From contig JADJZB010000028.1 in assembly GCA_016719485.1 (NCBI GenBank), positions 186,001-250,000 of the forward strand: 64,000 nucleotides of DNA. The letters are read 5' to 3'. The notes beneath the pieces were generated by a model. That model worked only from the letters and a program-made list of their open reading frames with translations, made no database searches and was not told where the DNA came from. Positions within the stretch are counted from its first letter, which is position 1. Each line of letters starts with the position of its first letter. Shown here piece after piece: positions 49,847 to 58,457 of this stretch. This DNA comes from Holophagales bacterium (GTDB lineage: Bacteria > Acidobacteriota > Thermoanaerobaculia > UBA5066). The position numbers were made by a program, and so were the translations under genes.

Positions 49847-50538
49847 GTGCCGTCCTCGTCGAGCGCGTAGCCGATGCCCCGTACGTTGCGGACGAGACTC
49901 GACCCTCCGGGTCCCGGGACCTTCCGCCTGAGGCGGCTGACGATGACCTCGAGGCTCGCCGCGGCTTCCGGCGTGTCCCGTCCCCAGATGTCCCCCAGGA
50001 GGACCTCGCGAGGCACGACGACGCCGCGGGCCCGCACGAGCCTCACGAGAAGGTCCAGCTCGCGCCGCGTCAGAGGGATCTCCTCCGCTCCCCTGTAGGC
50101 TCGGCGACGGCGCAGGTCGATGCGGATGCCGGCGTGCTCGAGGACGGATTCCGCGACACCCGGCCGGACCCGCCGGAGGAGGGCGCGGACCCGCGCCTTG
50201 AGCTCGGCAAGGGCGAACGGCTTGCCGAGGTAGTCGTCGGCGCCCGCCTCCAGCCCCTCGACCCGCGAGCCGACGTCGGAACGCGCCGTGAGCATCAGGA
50301 TCGGGACGTCGAGGCCCTGGCGGCGGATCTCTCCGCAGAGCTCGAAACCGGAGGCGCCCGGAAGGCCGACGTCGAGGATGACGACGTCGACCTCGGGCTC
50401 GACGAGTAGCGAGCGGGCGCTGTCGGCCCGTCCTGCGGATCGGACCTCGAGTCCCTCCTCCTCCAGCGCGCGGACGACGAACCTCCTCGTCTCCGCGTCG
50501 TCCTCGACGACGACGGCCCGGCGGCGTCGCTCCGTCAC
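49843..50538 (-). CDS. OmpR/PhoB-family response regulator
   Basis: 231 residues from GTG 50538. Receiver domain with the acidic pair VEDDAETRRF, phospho-acceptor DVVILDVGLPG (Asp56), Thr/Lys positions MLTARSD and DYLGKPFAL; winged-helix C-terminal domain with LTRRELDLLVRLVRARG, LEVIVSRLRRKV and VRNVRGIGYAL. Partner of the downstream kinase. The extra frame up to 50679 is Arg-rich and not credible coding. Divergent from the membrane-protein pair across a 164-bp gap. Confidence 0.93.
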   Translation of the reverse strand: MTERRRRAVVVEDDAETRRFVVRALEEEGLEVRSAGRADSARSLLVEPEVDVVILDVGLPGASGFELCGEIRRQGLDVPILMLTARSDVGSRVEGLEAGADDYLGKPFALAELKARVRALLRRVRPGVAESVLEHAGIRIDLRRRRAYRGAEEIPLTRRELDLLVRLVRARGVVVPREVLLGDIWGRDTPEAAASLEVIVSRLRRKVPGPGGSSLVRNVRGIGYALDEDGT

Positions 50539-50702
50539 GCTCGGTCCTCCCCCTCGCCTGCCGCCGCCGCGGTCTTCGCAGCGACGAGCACGGCAGACGG
50601 GACGGGCGCGGTCGCAAGGAGTACCGCGATCTGGTCGACGGCGTGTTGAGGGAGCATTCCGGGATCGTACAGGCCGCACGGATCGTCGTATAACGCCGAC
50701 GG

Positions 50703-51143
50703 ATGCGCCTTCTCTCGTTCGTTCGGGCGGACCTCGGCCTCTCGCCGGCCCGTAGAGCCGGCCTCGTGCTGGTGATGGCCGTGCTGGCGGTCCAGGCCTC
50801 GAGGAACGTCGAGGGGAACCCTTCCGGGGCCTGGGACGCTTTCAGAGAGGTCCTCTCGACGTCCGCGCTCGAGTCGGACCGCCGCCTCGCCCCGATCAGA
50901 GGCCGGCTGCCCGCCCGCGGCGTGGTCCAGCTGGAGTGGAATCCAGGCGACGACGTGCAGCTCGGCTACCTCTCTCAGTTCGCGCTCGCTCCGCTCGTCC
51001 TGACGACCGAGCCCGTCCCGGGCCGCCTTCTCCTGGAGGACCCGATGATCCGCGCCGTCCCGGCAGACGCCGCCGCCAGGGGCCTTCGGCTCCTCCACCG
51101 GACGAACGACGGGATCGGCCTCTGGCTCCTGGAGGCTCCCTGA
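50703..51143 (+). CDS. Hypothetical single-helix membrane protein, partner of the GT39-like protein
   Basis: 146 residues from ATG 50703. One hydrophobic segment near the N-terminus (RAGLVLVMAVLAVQASR) and then an extracytoplasmic soluble part (PARGVVQLEWNPGDDVQLGY, LTTEPVPGRLLLEDP). No family recognised. Similar small proteins often precede membrane glycosyltransferases, and its TGA overlaps the CTG that seems to start the next gene (51140-51143). GGAGG at 51131-51135 lies inside its 3' end. Confidence 0.7.
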   Translation: MRLLSFVRADLGLSPARRAGLVLVMAVLAVQASRNVEGNPSGAWDAFREVLSTSALESDRRLAPIRGRLPARGVVQLEWNPGDDVQLGYLSQFALAPLVLTTEPVPGRLLLEDPMIRAVPADAAARGLRLLHRTNDGIGLWLLEAP

Positions 51144-52513
51144 TCCCTGTCGGTGCGGCCGGTATCGCCCTTCTGCCGACGATCCTGACCGCGTTCGTCC
51201 TGCGGCCGTTCCTCGCCGGCCGGATCGAGCGGCTGGCGATCGCGATTCCCCTCGGAACCGGCGCCTGGGCTCTCGTCCACGTGCTGGGCCTTCTGGCCGG
51301 AGGAAGCCCCGCCGTACTCATCGTCTCCGAGCTCGCACTGGGGGCCACCTGCCTCGTCGTCTCGGCCCGGGCGAAGGTCGTCCCCCTGCTTCCGGACTCC
51401 CGCGATCCGATCCTCGCGACCGCGACGGGGGCCACCGGCCTCGTCTTCGCCCTCTCCGTCGCTCTCCTCGGGTTCTCGCGTCACGCCGTTCCATTCGGCG
51501 GCTGGGATTCCTGGTCGATCTGGACCCTCCACGCCCGGTTCCTCCACCGGGGACGGACGGGGGCGTGGGTCGACATGTTCTCGCCGTTGATCGGCTGGAG
51601 CCATCCCGACTACCCCCTCCTCGTTCCCGCGACGATCGCCCGCACGTGGTCGATCACGGGCAGCGAGGGAGCGTTCGTGCCGTGGTTCGTCGCACTCGTC
51701 TCGACGCTCGGTCTGCCGCTCCTCGTCTTCGGCGTCCTCCGGCGAATCCGGGGCCCCCTCGTGGGGGCGATCGGGGCTCTCGCGATCGTCGCGTCGCCCC
51801 GAATCGTCCGGATCGGGGCAGAACAGTACGCGGACGTCCCCCTCGCGGGGGCCTTCGCGGCGACGATCGCGTTCCTGACTCTCGCAGGGGGTGCCGGGAG
51901 CCGCCGGACGGCGCTGCTCGTCCTCGCCGGGGTGACGGCGAGCGTCGCCGCCTGGACGAAGAACGAAGGCGCTCCCTTTGCGATCGCCGCGATCGCCCTG
52001 TCGCCCTTCCTCGGCACGGGGTCGGCGCCCGCCTCCCGGTTCCGCGACGCTGCCGCCGTCCTCGCTGGCGCCCTCCCGGGCCTGGTGGCGCTCGGGCTTT
52101 ACCGGGCCTTCCTCGCCCCTGCCGAGACGGTCTTCGGCGGCGCGTTCGCCGGCCTCGCCCGCAAGTGCCTCGACGCGGAACGCCACCGCTTCGTTCTCGC
52201 GGCCGCCCGCGCGGAGATCCTCGAGCACTACGCCCTCGTCCTCGGCCTGCTCGCGCTGGCCGTTCTGCTGCTCGGTCCGGCCACCCGCCCGGAACGGAAC
52301 GCCGCCTTTCCGGGTCTCGGGCTCGTCGCGATCCAGGCCGCCGTCTACTACGCCGTCTATATCGTCACCCCGCTCGACCAGCAGTGGCACACCTCGAACT
52401 CCATCCACAGGCTCTTCGTGCAGCTGGCCCCGTCCGGAATCCTCGGACTGCTGCTGCTCGCGGCGGAGCCCGGCCGCGGGCACCCCCCTCCCCGCGCCGG
52501 CGCGCCAGCCTGA
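51140..52513 (+). CDS. GT39/ArnT-like membrane glycosyltransferase, apparent CTG start
   Basis: About 457 residues with 11-12 helices. The loop FGGWDSWSIWTLHARFLHRG contains an Asp-Trp region like the catalytic first loop of GT-C enzymes, followed by FSPLIGWSHPDYPLLVPATI, AEQYADVPLAGAFAATIAF and WTKNEGAPFAIAAIAL, a pattern seen in dolichyl/undecaprenyl-phosphate mannosyltransferase-like proteins. No ATG, GTG or TTG occurs in frame until well inside the protein; CTG 51140 has GGAGG four bases upstream and overlaps the previous stop, so I take it as the start. Acceptor unknown. Confidence 0.75.
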   Translation: MIPVGAAGIALLPTILTAFVLRPFLAGRIERLAIAIPLGTGAWALVHVLGLLAGGSPAVLIVSELALGATCLVVSARAKVVPLLPDSRDPILATATGATGLVFALSVALLGFSRHAVPFGGWDSWSIWTLHARFLHRGRTGAWVDMFSPLIGWSHPDYPLLVPATIARTWSITGSEGAFVPWFVALVSTLGLPLLVFGVLRRIRGPLVGAIGALAIVASPRIVRIGAEQYADVPLAGAFAATIAFLTLAGGAGSRRTALLVLAGVTASVAAWTKNEGAPFAIAAIALSPFLGTGSAPASRFRDAAAVLAGALPGLVALGLYRAFLAPAETVFGGAFAGLARKCLDAERHRFVLAAARAEILEHYALVLGLLALAVLLLGPATRPERNAAFPGLGLVAIQAAVYYAVYIVTPLDQQWHTSNSIHRLFVQLAPSGILGLLLLAAEPGRGHPPPRAGAPA

Positions 52514-52552
52514 CGCTGCGGCCGGAGGGGCCGTGTCGTATAACCGCCACCG

Positions 52553-53518
52553 ATGAAGCTCGTCACGTTCGCCCGCCCGGGGGGGGATCCCGCCGGCCTT
52601 CCCGGCCTCATGCTCCCCGGGGCGGGGCTCATCGACCTCGGCCGGGCCTCCGAGACCTTTCGCGGCCTCTCCGTTCTCGACATCGTCCGGCGAAACGAGG
52701 AGCTCCTCCCGGAGGCGCTCTTCCTCTCGACCGGGGAGGCGTCGCTCCCGAGCGGCAGCCTCCTCCGGGAGGACGAGGTCCGCCTCCTCGCGCCGCTGCC
52801 GCGGCCCGTCTCGGTGCGCGACGGCTACGCCTTCCGGCAGCACGTCGAGACGGCCCGCCGGAACCGCAGCCTCCCGATGATCCCGGAGTTCGACGAGTTT
52901 CCCGTCTTCTACTTCACGAACGCCCTCGCCGTCATCGGGCCGGGCGAGCTGCGCGTCGGGCGGCGCCGCCTGGAGAAGCTCGACTTCGAGCTGGAGTGCT
53001 TCGTCGTGATCGGCAAACGCGTCACGAACCCGACCCTCGAGGAAGCGGACGCTGCGATCCTCGGGTACGGCGTCATGAACGACCTCTCGGCGCGCACCCT
53101 CCAGATGGAGGAGATGAAGCTGAACCTCGGGCCGGCCAAGGGGAAGGACTTCGCGACCGCGATCGGCCCCTGGCTCGTCACGAAGGACGAGCTCGCGAGC
53201 CGGATCTCGCCCTCGCCGAGGGGCAACGTCCTCCACGCCCGGATGACGGCGCACGTCAACGGCGTCCAGGTCTCCGACGGAAACGTCGCCCAGATGAGCT
53301 GGACCTTCGCCCAGATCGTTCAGCGCGCCGCCGACGGCGTGACGCTCGAGCCGGGAGAAGTGATCGGCTCGGGGACGGTCGGCACCGGCTGCTTCCTCGA
53401 GCTGAACGGCTCGGGAATCACGAAGGACCAGTGGCTGCGCCCCGGCGACGTCGTGAGCCTCGCGATCGACGGCCTCGGGACGCTGGCGAACACGATCGTC
53501 GAGGACCCCGCGAGATGA
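52553..53518 (+). CDS. Fumarylacetoacetate hydrolase family protein
   Basis: 321 residues. The FAH catalytic core is present: metal ligands in KLDFELECFVVIGK, then AILGYGVMNDLSARTLQMEE, KGKDFATAIGPWLV and SGTVGTGCFLELNGSG. An N-terminal domain of about 110 residues includes PLPRPVSVRDGYAFRQHVET, typical of the FAHD/fumarylacetoacetase-like branch. Hydrolyses or isomerises 2-oxo acids in aromatic or sugar breakdown; the exact substrate is not determinable. The next gene overlaps by 4 nt (ATGA). Confidence 0.9.
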   Translation: MKLVTFARPGGDPAGLPGLMLPGAGLIDLGRASETFRGLSVLDIVRRNEELLPEALFLSTGEASLPSGSLLREDEVRLLAPLPRPVSVRDGYAFRQHVETARRNRSLPMIPEFDEFPVFYFTNALAVIGPGELRVGRRRLEKLDFELECFVVIGKRVTNPTLEEADAAILGYGVMNDLSARTLQMEEMKLNLGPAKGKDFATAIGPWLVTKDELASRISPSPRGNVLHARMTAHVNGVQVSDGNVAQMSWTFAQIVQRAADGVTLEPGEVIGSGTVGTGCFLELNGSGITKDQWLRPGDVVSLAIDGLGTLANTIVEDPAR

Positions 53519-54027
53519 AGGACGACCTCTTCGCGCTCCAGGACTACAACCTCTGGGCGAACCGGCTCCTCCTCGAGTCGCTCGCGCCCCTGACGCACGA
53601 GGAGTACGTCCGCGAGATGGGTGGCGGCTGGCCCTCGATCCGTGCCTCGCTCGTCCACCTCGCGGGCGCGACCCGCGCGTGGGCGGAGCGGTTCGAGGGG
53701 CGGGACGCGACGGTCCTCCCGGCCGTCGACGAGGTCGCGACCCTCGTCGACGCCGCACGGATGCTGAACGACGCGGACGCGCGGATCTCGGCGTTCCTCG
53801 CGACGCTGACCCCGGAGCGTCTCCTGGCGCCGCTCGCGTGGAGGAACCTGAAGAGGGAAGAGAAGGCGGCCCCCCTCTGGGCCGTCCTCCGTCACACCGT
53901 GAACCACGCCTCCTACCACCGCGGCCAGATCGCCGCGATGCTCAAGCGGCTGGGCGGAAGACCGCTCGCCACCGACCTCGTCCGGTGGGCGATCGAGCGC
54001 CACGAGACCGGCGCCTTCGAGGACTGA
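53515..54027 (+). CDS. DinB-family metal-dependent protein
   Basis: 170 residues, a four-helix bundle. The three-histidine metal site is visible as SLVHLAGATRAWAERF and HTVNHASYHRGQIAAML, the DinB/YfiT pattern. N-terminal ALQDYNLWANRLLLE is also typical. Members act as thiol transferases or have unknown roles. It is coupled to the FAH gene by an ATGA overlap and precedes the acyltransferase by 4 nt. Confidence 0.9.
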   Translation: MKDDLFALQDYNLWANRLLLESLAPLTHEEYVREMGGGWPSIRASLVHLAGATRAWAERFEGRDATVLPAVDEVATLVDAARMLNDADARISAFLATLTPERLLAPLAWRNLKREEKAAPLWAVLRHTVNHASYHRGQIAAMLKRLGGRPLATDLVRWAIERHETGAFED

Positions 54028-54031
54028 GCGC

Positions 54032-54730
54032 GTGATCGAGTCCTCCTTCGACCGCCTCGTGAGGCGCGGGATGATCCTCGCGATCGGGAATCTCCTCACG
54101 CCGGTCTACTTCCGCTGGCTGAACTCCGTGAAGGCCGAAGGGGTCGACGTCCTGAAGGCGCTCCCCCGCAGGAACGTCATCTTCCTGTCGAATCACCAGA
54201 CCTACTTCACCGAGGCGATCGCTTTCTACGACCTCTTCTACATCGTCCACGACATGCCCTACGAGGACCCGCACCTGCGGTTCTCGGCGGCGACCGAGAC
54301 GATGAAGAAGAACCTCCTGACGCAGATCCTGACCTACGCGGGCGGGGTCACGTTCCGGAGGTCCTTCCGCGAGGCGGGCAAGGAGGTCAACCGGCCGGTC
54401 GACCTCGAAGGAATCGGCAAGATCGAGGAGGCGATCGCCACGGGCTGGCTCCTCCACTTCCCCACGGGGACGACGCAGCACCACGCGCCGATCCGTCCCG
54501 GGATCGCACAGCTCCTCCACCGCACGAAGCCGATCGCCGTCCCCGTGCGCGTCGACGGCTTCCGCGACCTGCTCCTCCACAAGCAGTTCCCCGGCCGGAC
54601 CGGAAAGAGCCCGACGATCCGCTTCTTCCCGCCGATGGACCTCGACGCGTTCTATGCCGCGCCGTTCGACAAGGAGACGGGCCGGAAGGTCATCGCGGAA
54701 CTCGGGACGCTCATCCTGGACCCGGCGTAG
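54032..54730 (+). CDS. PlsC-like acyltransferase
   Basis: 232 residues from GTG 54032. Motif I is NHQTYFTE, where the usual HxxxxD has Glu; motif III is FPTGTTQHHAPIRPG, close to FPEGT; VPVRVDGF matches motif IV. A single N-terminal hydrophobic stretch suggests membrane association. Likely acylates lysophospholipid or a related lipid; the Asp-to-Glu change suggests a divergent branch. Third gene of the FAH-DinB-PlsC group. Confidence 0.82.
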   Translation: MIESSFDRLVRRGMILAIGNLLTPVYFRWLNSVKAEGVDVLKALPRRNVIFLSNHQTYFTEAIAFYDLFYIVHDMPYEDPHLRFSAATETMKKNLLTQILTYAGGVTFRRSFREAGKEVNRPVDLEGIGKIEEAIATGWLLHFPTGTTQHHAPIRPGIAQLLHRTKPIAVPVRVDGFRDLLLHKQFPGRTGKSPTIRFFPPMDLDAFYAAPFDKETGRKVIAELGTLILDPA

Positions 54731-54766
54731 GGACGCGCCCGTCCGCGGCGGCTCGGAGCCCGGGCG

Positions 54767-55156
54767 TCAGCCCTTCTCCGCCGGTTTCGACTTCAGCGAC
54801 CGTGCCACGAGGCCGATGCCGCCCGCGAGGAGTCCGAGCATCATCAGCGTGTTGTAGAGGCTCGTCGGCCGGAACCAGATCTGGAGGTTCGCGATGATCC
54901 CCGCCACGATCATGAGCGCCCCGGCCCCGGTGAGAAGCCAGCCCGCCACCGACTTCCCGTCGAAGAAGAGAACGCCGATGCCGACGAGGAGCGGGATCAG
55001 CGTGAGGCCGAACGTGTTCGGCCCGAACCAGTCCCAGAAGCCGCTGTGGACCTGCACCTGCTGGAGGAGGAGGTAGCCCCCGACGACCATCATCGCGAGG
55101 CCGCCGAGGAAGAGCCCGACGCCGCCCGGCGTCCCGCCTGCACCTTTGATCTCCAT
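54767..55156 (-). CDS. Small four-helix membrane protein, unknown function
   Basis: 129 residues from ATG 55156; the long frame beyond it is a shadow of ispH. Four hydrophobic segments: GVGLFLGGLAMMVVGGYLLL, FGLTLIPLLVGIGVLFFDG, WLLTGAGALMIVAGIIANL and LMMLGLLAGGIGLVARSL. Gly-rich start, Lys-rich end. I recognise no family. Co-directional with ispH, 29 bp after it. Confidence 0.72.
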   Translation of the reverse strand: MEIKGAGGTPGGVGLFLGGLAMMVVGGYLLLQQVQVHSGFWDWFGPNTFGLTLIPLLVGIGVLFFDGKSVAGWLLTGAGALMIVAGIIANLQIWFRPTSLYNTLMMLGLLAGGIGLVARSLKSKPAEKG

Positions 55157-55185
55157 GGCGAAAGTGTACGCCCCGGGGTGCCCGG

Positions 55186-56037
55186 TCAGCCGACCGCCCG
55201 GAGCCTCTCCACGACCGCCTCGACGTCGTAGTCGGGTGTCGAGGCGCCGGCCGTCACGCCCACCTTCCGCATCCCGGCGAAAGCCGCAGGGTCGAGATCC
55301 GCGGCCGTCCCGACGAAGATCGTCGGCTTGCTCTCTCCCGCGATCTTCACGAGCTCCTTCGTGTTCTTCGAGTGCTGCCCGCCGATGACGACGATGGCGT
55401 CGATCGAGGGGTCGGCGCAGAGGACGCGCAGGGCGTCCTGGTTCTCCTTCGTCGCGTAGCAGATCGTGTCGGCGATCCTCAGGTCGGGGACGCGGCGTCG
55501 CAGGTCCGAGACGTGCTCGGAGAATCGTTCGGCGCTGAGGGTCGTCTGGAAGACGATCTTGACCTTCGGGTGCGCCTCCCACGGGAACGCCTTCACCTCC
55601 TCGATGTCGTAGAAGATTCCGTACCGCTGCGGATCGAGGTCCTTCGTGTACCCGATGACCTCGCGGTGCCCCTTCTGCCCGAGGACCGCGATGAAGCACC
55701 CGTCGTCGAGCGAACGGGAGATCTCCCGGTGGATGTCGGTCACGAACTTGCACGTCGTGTCGATGGCCGCGAGCCCGAGCGAGGCCGCCTCGGCCCGGAC
55801 CGACGGCGCGACGCCGTGGGCGGAGAAGACGATCCGCCCCGCGTGCTCCCGCGCCTCCTCGAGCCGGTGAACCGTGGGGAAGCCGAGCGTGGCCATCTCC
55901 CGCTCGACGCTCTCGTTGTGGACGACCTGGCCCAGGATCGCGCCCGTCTGTCCCTTCGCCGCAGCGATCCGGACGAGCTTGTCGGCGACCCTGACCCCGG
56001 CGCAGAACCCGTACTTCTCGGCGAGGACGACGTCCAC
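55186..56037 (-). CDS. ispH: 4-hydroxy-3-methylbut-2-enyl diphosphate reductase IspH
   Basis: 283 residues from GTG 56037, preceded by GGGGGAGG at five bases. Last step of the MEP isoprenoid pathway, making IPP and DMAPP. The iron-sulfur cysteines are C12 (KYGFCAGVRVA), C96 (IDTTCKFVTDIH) and C193 (ADTICYATKENQ), near the positions of the E. coli enzyme; His40 and His74 (FSAHGV) are also present, as are GQKGHREVIGY and GGQHSKNTKELV. It begins 2 nt after the topoisomerase gene, so the two are co-transcribed. Confidence 0.95.
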   Translation of the reverse strand: MDVVLAEKYGFCAGVRVADKLVRIAAAKGQTGAILGQVVHNESVEREMATLGFPTVHRLEEAREHAGRIVFSAHGVAPSVRAEAASLGLAAIDTTCKFVTDIHREISRSLDDGCFIAVLGQKGHREVIGYTKDLDPQRYGIFYDIEEVKAFPWEAHPKVKIVFQTTLSAERFSEHVSDLRRRVPDLRIADTICYATKENQDALRVLCADPSIDAIVVIGGQHSKNTKELVKIAGESKPTIFVGTAADLDPAAFAGMRKVGVTAGASTPDYDVEAVVERLRAVG

Positions 56038-56039
56038 GG

Positions 56040-58373
56040 CTACCTCCCCCCGCCCCCGGACCGCTCGGGAAGGTCCAGCAGGACGATCTCGGGAGGGACG
56101 GTCTTCACGAACCGGTCCCTCTTGATCATCTCGAAGCCCTTCCCCCCGCGCCCGACGACGTCGTACCGGCGGGTGACGGTGTACGTCGTTCCCTTCGAGT
56201 TCTCGAGCGTCAGCACGGCGCGCTTCTCGTCCTTCCCGAAGAGTGTCGCGCCGACGACCCGGTCGTCCTCGGCGAGACGGATGCCGATGACGCCCTTCCC
56301 CGGACCCGCGAGGACGGGAACATCGTCCGCGTCGAAGAGGATCGCCCTTCCCTTCTCGGACGCCAGCGCCACGACCGCGCCCCCTTCGCAGACCTCGACG
56401 GCCGCGACCTCGTCGCCGTCCGCGGGCTTGGCGAAGCGGCGACCCGAGCGCGTCGTCGCCTCCCTGAGCGGATCGGCCGAGAAGCGCAGGACCATGCCCT
56501 GGCGGGTCGCCGCGAGGAGGACGACGTCCTTCTCCGGCGTCACGCGCGGGTCGAGAGAGAGGGTCGCGACGACCCGTTCGCCGTCGGCGAACTTGAAGAG
56601 CTTCTGCACGGGCTCGCCGTAGCCCGTCGAGGCCGGGACGTCGTTCATCCGGAGGACGTAGGCCGATCCCCGGTTGCTGAAGAGGACGACGAGCTCGCGC
56701 GTCCCGCCCTGCAGGACGGCCAGGACGTCGTCCCCCTCCCGCAGCCGCGTCTGCTTCGGGTCCTTCAGCTGCCCGAGGCGCTTGAGCCACCCGTCGACGG
56801 TGACGACGGCGAAGGCGTCCTCGTCGGGAATGAACGCCTCGGCGTCGTACTCCGGCTCCTCGACCGCGGCGGAAACGCGCGTCTTCCGCTTCTCGCCCGA
56901 GAGGACGCCGCGCAGCTCGACGAGCTCGCGCTGGACGACCCCCCAGAGCTTCCCCGGCGACTTCAGGATCGCCTCGATCCGCGCGGCCTCGGCCCGCTTC
57001 TCGGCCAGCTCCTTTCGAATCGACTCGATCTCCAGGCGCGCGAGCTTGTAGAGCTTCGTCTCGAGGACGGCGTCGGCCTGCTCGTCGTCGAGGTCGAAGC
57101 GCTTCACGAGCTTTCCGGCGGCGTCGGCCTTGCCGTCGCTCTTTCGGATGATCCGGATCGCCTCGTCGAGCTCGTCGAAGATCTTCTCGAACCCCTCGAG
57201 GAGGTGGATGCGGCGGAGCAGCTCCTCGAGCTCGTACTCGAAGCGGCGCTTCACCGTCGCGAAGCGGAAGTCGAGGAAGTGCCTGAGGATCGCCGAGAGC
57301 GAGAGGCGGGCCGGCTCGGCGACCTCGGGGTTGGCCGTCGGGACGAGCGCCGTCAGGTTCACCGGCACGGTCGTCTGGAGCGGCGTGTGCCTGTAGAGGT
57401 AGCTCATCACGAGCGCCGGGTCGGCGTCACGCTTGAGCTCGAGGACGACCCGGACGTCGTCGGTCGACTCGTCCCGCACGTCGACGAGGGCCGGGAGCTT
57501 CCGCGCGATGATCACCTCGGCGATCTTCTCGACGAGCGAGGCCTTCGCGACGCCGTACGGGACGGAGGTCACGACGATCGCCTGCACGCCGCGGCCGCGC
57601 TCCTCGATCTCGTACTCGGCCCGGAGCTTCAGCGTCCCCTGCCCCGACTCGTAGATCTCCCTCAGCTCCTTCTTCGTCGAGAGGAGCTGTCCGCCCGTCG
57701 GGAAGTCGGGCCCCTTCACGAACCTCAGCGGGTCGGCCGCGGGGTCGTCGATGGCGGCGATCGCCGCGTCGAGGATCTCGACCGGGTTGTGGGGAGGGAT
57801 CGAGGTGGCCATGCCGACGGCGATGCCGGAGGCGCCGTTCACGAGGAGGTTGGGGAATCGGGCGGGCAGCACGATCGGCTCGAAGTGGACGCCGTCGTAG
57901 TTCGGCTTCCAGTCGACCGTCCGCTTCCTGATCTCGGAGAGGAGCTCCACCGCCAGGGGCCGCAGGCGCGCCTCCGTGTAGCGGTACGCGGCGGCGGAGT
58001 CGCCGTCGAGGGAGCCGAAGTTCCCGTGACCCTCCACGAGCGGGGCCCTGAGGGTGAAGGGCTGCGCCATCCGGACCATGGCGTCGTAGATCGCCACGTC
58101 GCCGTGGGGATGGTACTTGCCGATGACGTCGCCGACGACCGTGGCCGACTTCTTGAACTTGGCGTCGGGCGTCAGGTGGAGGTTCTGGAACATGGCGAAC
58201 AGGATCCGCCGCTGGACGGGCTTCAGGCCGTCGCGGACGTCGGGGAGGGCCCGGGCGGTGATGACCGAGAGGGCGTAGTTCAGGTAGCGCCGCCGCGCCT
58301 CCTCCGGGAGAGGAATCTCGGCATCGAAAGCCAGCGCCGGCTGGTCGGCGCTCTCGGATCGTTTCCTCGTCAT
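56040..58373 (-). CDS. Type IIA DNA topoisomerase subunit A (ParC/GyrA family)
   Basis: 777 residues. Breakage-reunion domain: ITARALPDVRDGLKPVQRRI, KYHPHGDVAIYDAMVRMAQ and catalytic Tyr132 in AAAYRYTEARL; coiled coil near 390-470; C-terminal beta-propeller with FAVVTVDGWLKRLG and FSNRGSAYVLRMNDVP. The GyrA box (QRRGGKG) that gyrase needs for negative supercoiling is degenerate (VGRGGKGFEMIK), which favours ParC or a specialised enzyme. No parE/gyrB is in the window. Confidence 0.9.
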   Translation of the reverse strand: MTRKRSESADQPALAFDAEIPLPEEARRRYLNYALSVITARALPDVRDGLKPVQRRILFAMFQNLHLTPDAKFKKSATVVGDVIGKYHPHGDVAIYDAMVRMAQPFTLRAPLVEGHGNFGSLDGDSAAAYRYTEARLRPLAVELLSEIRKRTVDWKPNYDGVHFEPIVLPARFPNLLVNGASGIAVGMATSIPPHNPVEILDAAIAAIDDPAADPLRFVKGPDFPTGGQLLSTKKELREIYESGQGTLKLRAEYEIEERGRGVQAIVVTSVPYGVAKASLVEKIAEVIIARKLPALVDVRDESTDDVRVVLELKRDADPALVMSYLYRHTPLQTTVPVNLTALVPTANPEVAEPARLSLSAILRHFLDFRFATVKRRFEYELEELLRRIHLLEGFEKIFDELDEAIRIIRKSDGKADAAGKLVKRFDLDDEQADAVLETKLYKLARLEIESIRKELAEKRAEAARIEAILKSPGKLWGVVQRELVELRGVLSGEKRKTRVSAAVEEPEYDAEAFIPDEDAFAVVTVDGWLKRLGQLKDPKQTRLREGDDVLAVLQGGTRELVVLFSNRGSAYVLRMNDVPASTGYGEPVQKLFKFADGERVVATLSLDPRVTPEKDVVLLAATRQGMVLRFSADPLREATTRSGRRFAKPADGDEVAAVEVCEGGAVVALASEKGRAILFDADDVPVLAGPGKGVIGIRLAEDDRVVGATLFGKDEKRAVLTLENSKGTTYTVTRRYDVVGRGGKGFEMIKRDRFVKTVPPEIVLLDLPERSGGGGR

Positions 58374-58390
58374 GACCCCCCCAAGAGAAA

Positions 58391-58415
58391 TCCCCCCGGC
58401 TTTGGGCCGGGGGGA
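58391..58415 (-). terminator. Strong hairpin between the S1-protein and topoisomerase genes
   Basis: CCCCCCGGC (58392-58400) pairs with GCCGGGGGG (58406-58414) around a 5-nt loop, plus a T-A pair outside. On the minus strand it is followed by ATTTCTCTT, only partly T-rich. It probably ends or attenuates the upstream S1-domain transcript just before the topoisomerase start. Confidence 0.5.
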
Positions 58416-58433
58416 CGGATGTTACGGGGAAGC

Positions 58434-58452
58434 GCGGCCCCGGAGGGGCCGC
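58434..58452 (-). terminator. Second hairpin immediately after the S1-protein stop
   Basis: GCGGCCCC (58434-58441) and GGGGCCGC (58445-58452) form an 8-bp stem with a 3-nt loop, five bases past the stop codon. No T-run follows directly; it is in tandem with the hairpin at 58391-58415. Confidence 0.4.
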
Positions 58453-58457
58453 CCGTC

